This document shows positions 63,609 to 64,000 of a stretch of DNA of 64,000 nucleotides, in pieces. Every line of letters begins with the position of its first letter. The stretch's first letter is position 1. The notes below the pieces were generated by a model. It saw nothing but the letters and a program-made list of their open reading frames with translations. It had not been told where the DNA came from and did no database searches. The stretch spans positions 124,001-188,000 of the forward strand of contig OY782760.1 in the NCBI GenBank assembly GCA_963678205.1, given 5' to 3'. This DNA comes from G963556115 sp963678205 (GTDB lineage: Bacteria > Planctomycetota > SZUA-567). The position numbers were made by a program, and so were the translations under genes.

Positions 63609-64000
63609 TTATAATGCAAGATTCAGAATACTCAAAGCGTCCTCAATTGTAAACTTCTTAATACCGCCCCATATCCCTTCATCAATTACACCTTTTGCCA
63701 TTGTTTGAACTTCTTTTTTATCAAAAAAATCATAATCTGTCAATTTTGTTTTGAGACCTATCTTAGTATACCATTCTTTGAGTGCAGCAATTGCAGCATC
63801 AATCTTCTCTTCATCACTCCCCTCAGTGATACCCCACACCTTTTCAGCATATCTTACAAAACGAGGTATATTGACTGTAGAACAATGCTTAATCCAAGCA
63901 GGGAAGATAATAGCAAGCCCTTCTCCGTGAGCAACATCATATATTGCACTCAACTGGTGCTCAAGTCCATGGCTGAACCAATCCTGAACACGCCCAATTC
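63609..64000 (-). CDS. Iron-containing alcohol dehydrogenase, copy 2 (N-terminus beyond window)
   Basis: The reading frame enters from position 64000 as IGRVQDWFSHGLEHQLSAIY, continuing DVAHGEGLAII, and runs to the stop at 63609, so about 130 C-terminal residues are visible. They align closely with copy 1 (NIPRFVRYAEKVWGIT against NIPRFVRFAEKVCNIT; IGLKTKLTDYDFFD against LGLKTRLTEYEFFD) and keep the metal-binding His residues. This indicates a tandem duplication that has since diverged. Substrate range is unknown. Confidence 0.92.
   Translation of the reverse strand, partial: IGRVQDWFSHGLEHQLSAIYDVAHGEGLAIIFPAWIKHCSTVNIPRFVRYAEKVWGITEGSDEEKIDAAIAALKEWYTKIGLKTKLTDYDFFDKKEVQTMAKGVIDEGIWGGIKKFTIEDALSILNLAL

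Overview
This is a 64 kb window of an AT-rich bacterial chromosome with Gram-negative features: lipoproteins, a Wza-like export lipoprotein, exosortase/PEP-CTERM sorting and diaminopimelate synthesis. The best guess for lineage is the PVC group, perhaps Lentisphaerota. The support is an EF-Tu whose switch I reads KILTI instead of RGITI (I recall a similar change in planctomycetal EF-Tu), the exosortase system and the broken-up ribosomal protein clusters. This placement is an inference. No tRNA, rRNA, CRISPR array or insertion sequence was recognised.

Left part (1-6318). A truncated dapF lies downstream of a large lipoprotein with a metal-ligand-less phosphatase-like domain and a CBM9-like domain. 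An orphan small gene, hslU without hslV, and a solitary DPPY methyltransferase follow.

Envelope polysaccharide and sorting locus (6315-23292). A minus-strand cluster runs from a polyprenyl-phosphate sugar transferase through a TPR protein, an exosortase-EpsI protein, a Wzc-like protein with a damaged P-loop and an O-antigen-polymerase-like protein to three glycosyltransferase genes. One of these is a GT2-Alg14 fusion beside a separate Alg13-like subunit. Divergently, behind a near-consensus sigma-70 promoter, lie a HAF-repeat protein with a PEP-CTERM tail (the likely exosortase substrate), a Wza-like lipoprotein and a methyltransferase. No Wzx-type flippase is visible.

Middle (23371-43344). 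A VOC protein and a small Cys-rich protein come first, then phosphoglucomutase, a receiver-like domain on a long coiled coil, a TlyA-like methyltransferase without S4 domain, and a CheA-CheV fusion kinase. Next is a reduced str/S10 cluster: fusA, a lipoprotein, tuf, rpsJ, rplC, terminator. Two DUF3795 proteins, a YibE/F membrane protein and alkaline phosphatase follow.

Decaying sugar locus (43706-48267, minus strand). xylB and a kinase/dihydrodipicolinate-synthase-family fusion are intact. Downstream are two unmistakable gene ruins: an FCD-type GntR regulator with six in-frame stops and one frameshift, and an Asp/Glu racemase-like gene with a lost start and several frameshifts. Recognising these two relics required joining reading frames.

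Right part (48524-64000). It holds a new-looking receiver protein, FabG, a YjbQ protein, a PleD-type diguanylate cyclase, a coiled-coil protein, a GT4, a GntR-LacI regulator with class I mannose-6-phosphate isomerase behind a promoter/operator, alaS, a three-gene membrane/coiled-coil unit of unknown function, and tandem iron-dependent alcohol dehydrogenases, the last cut by the window end.
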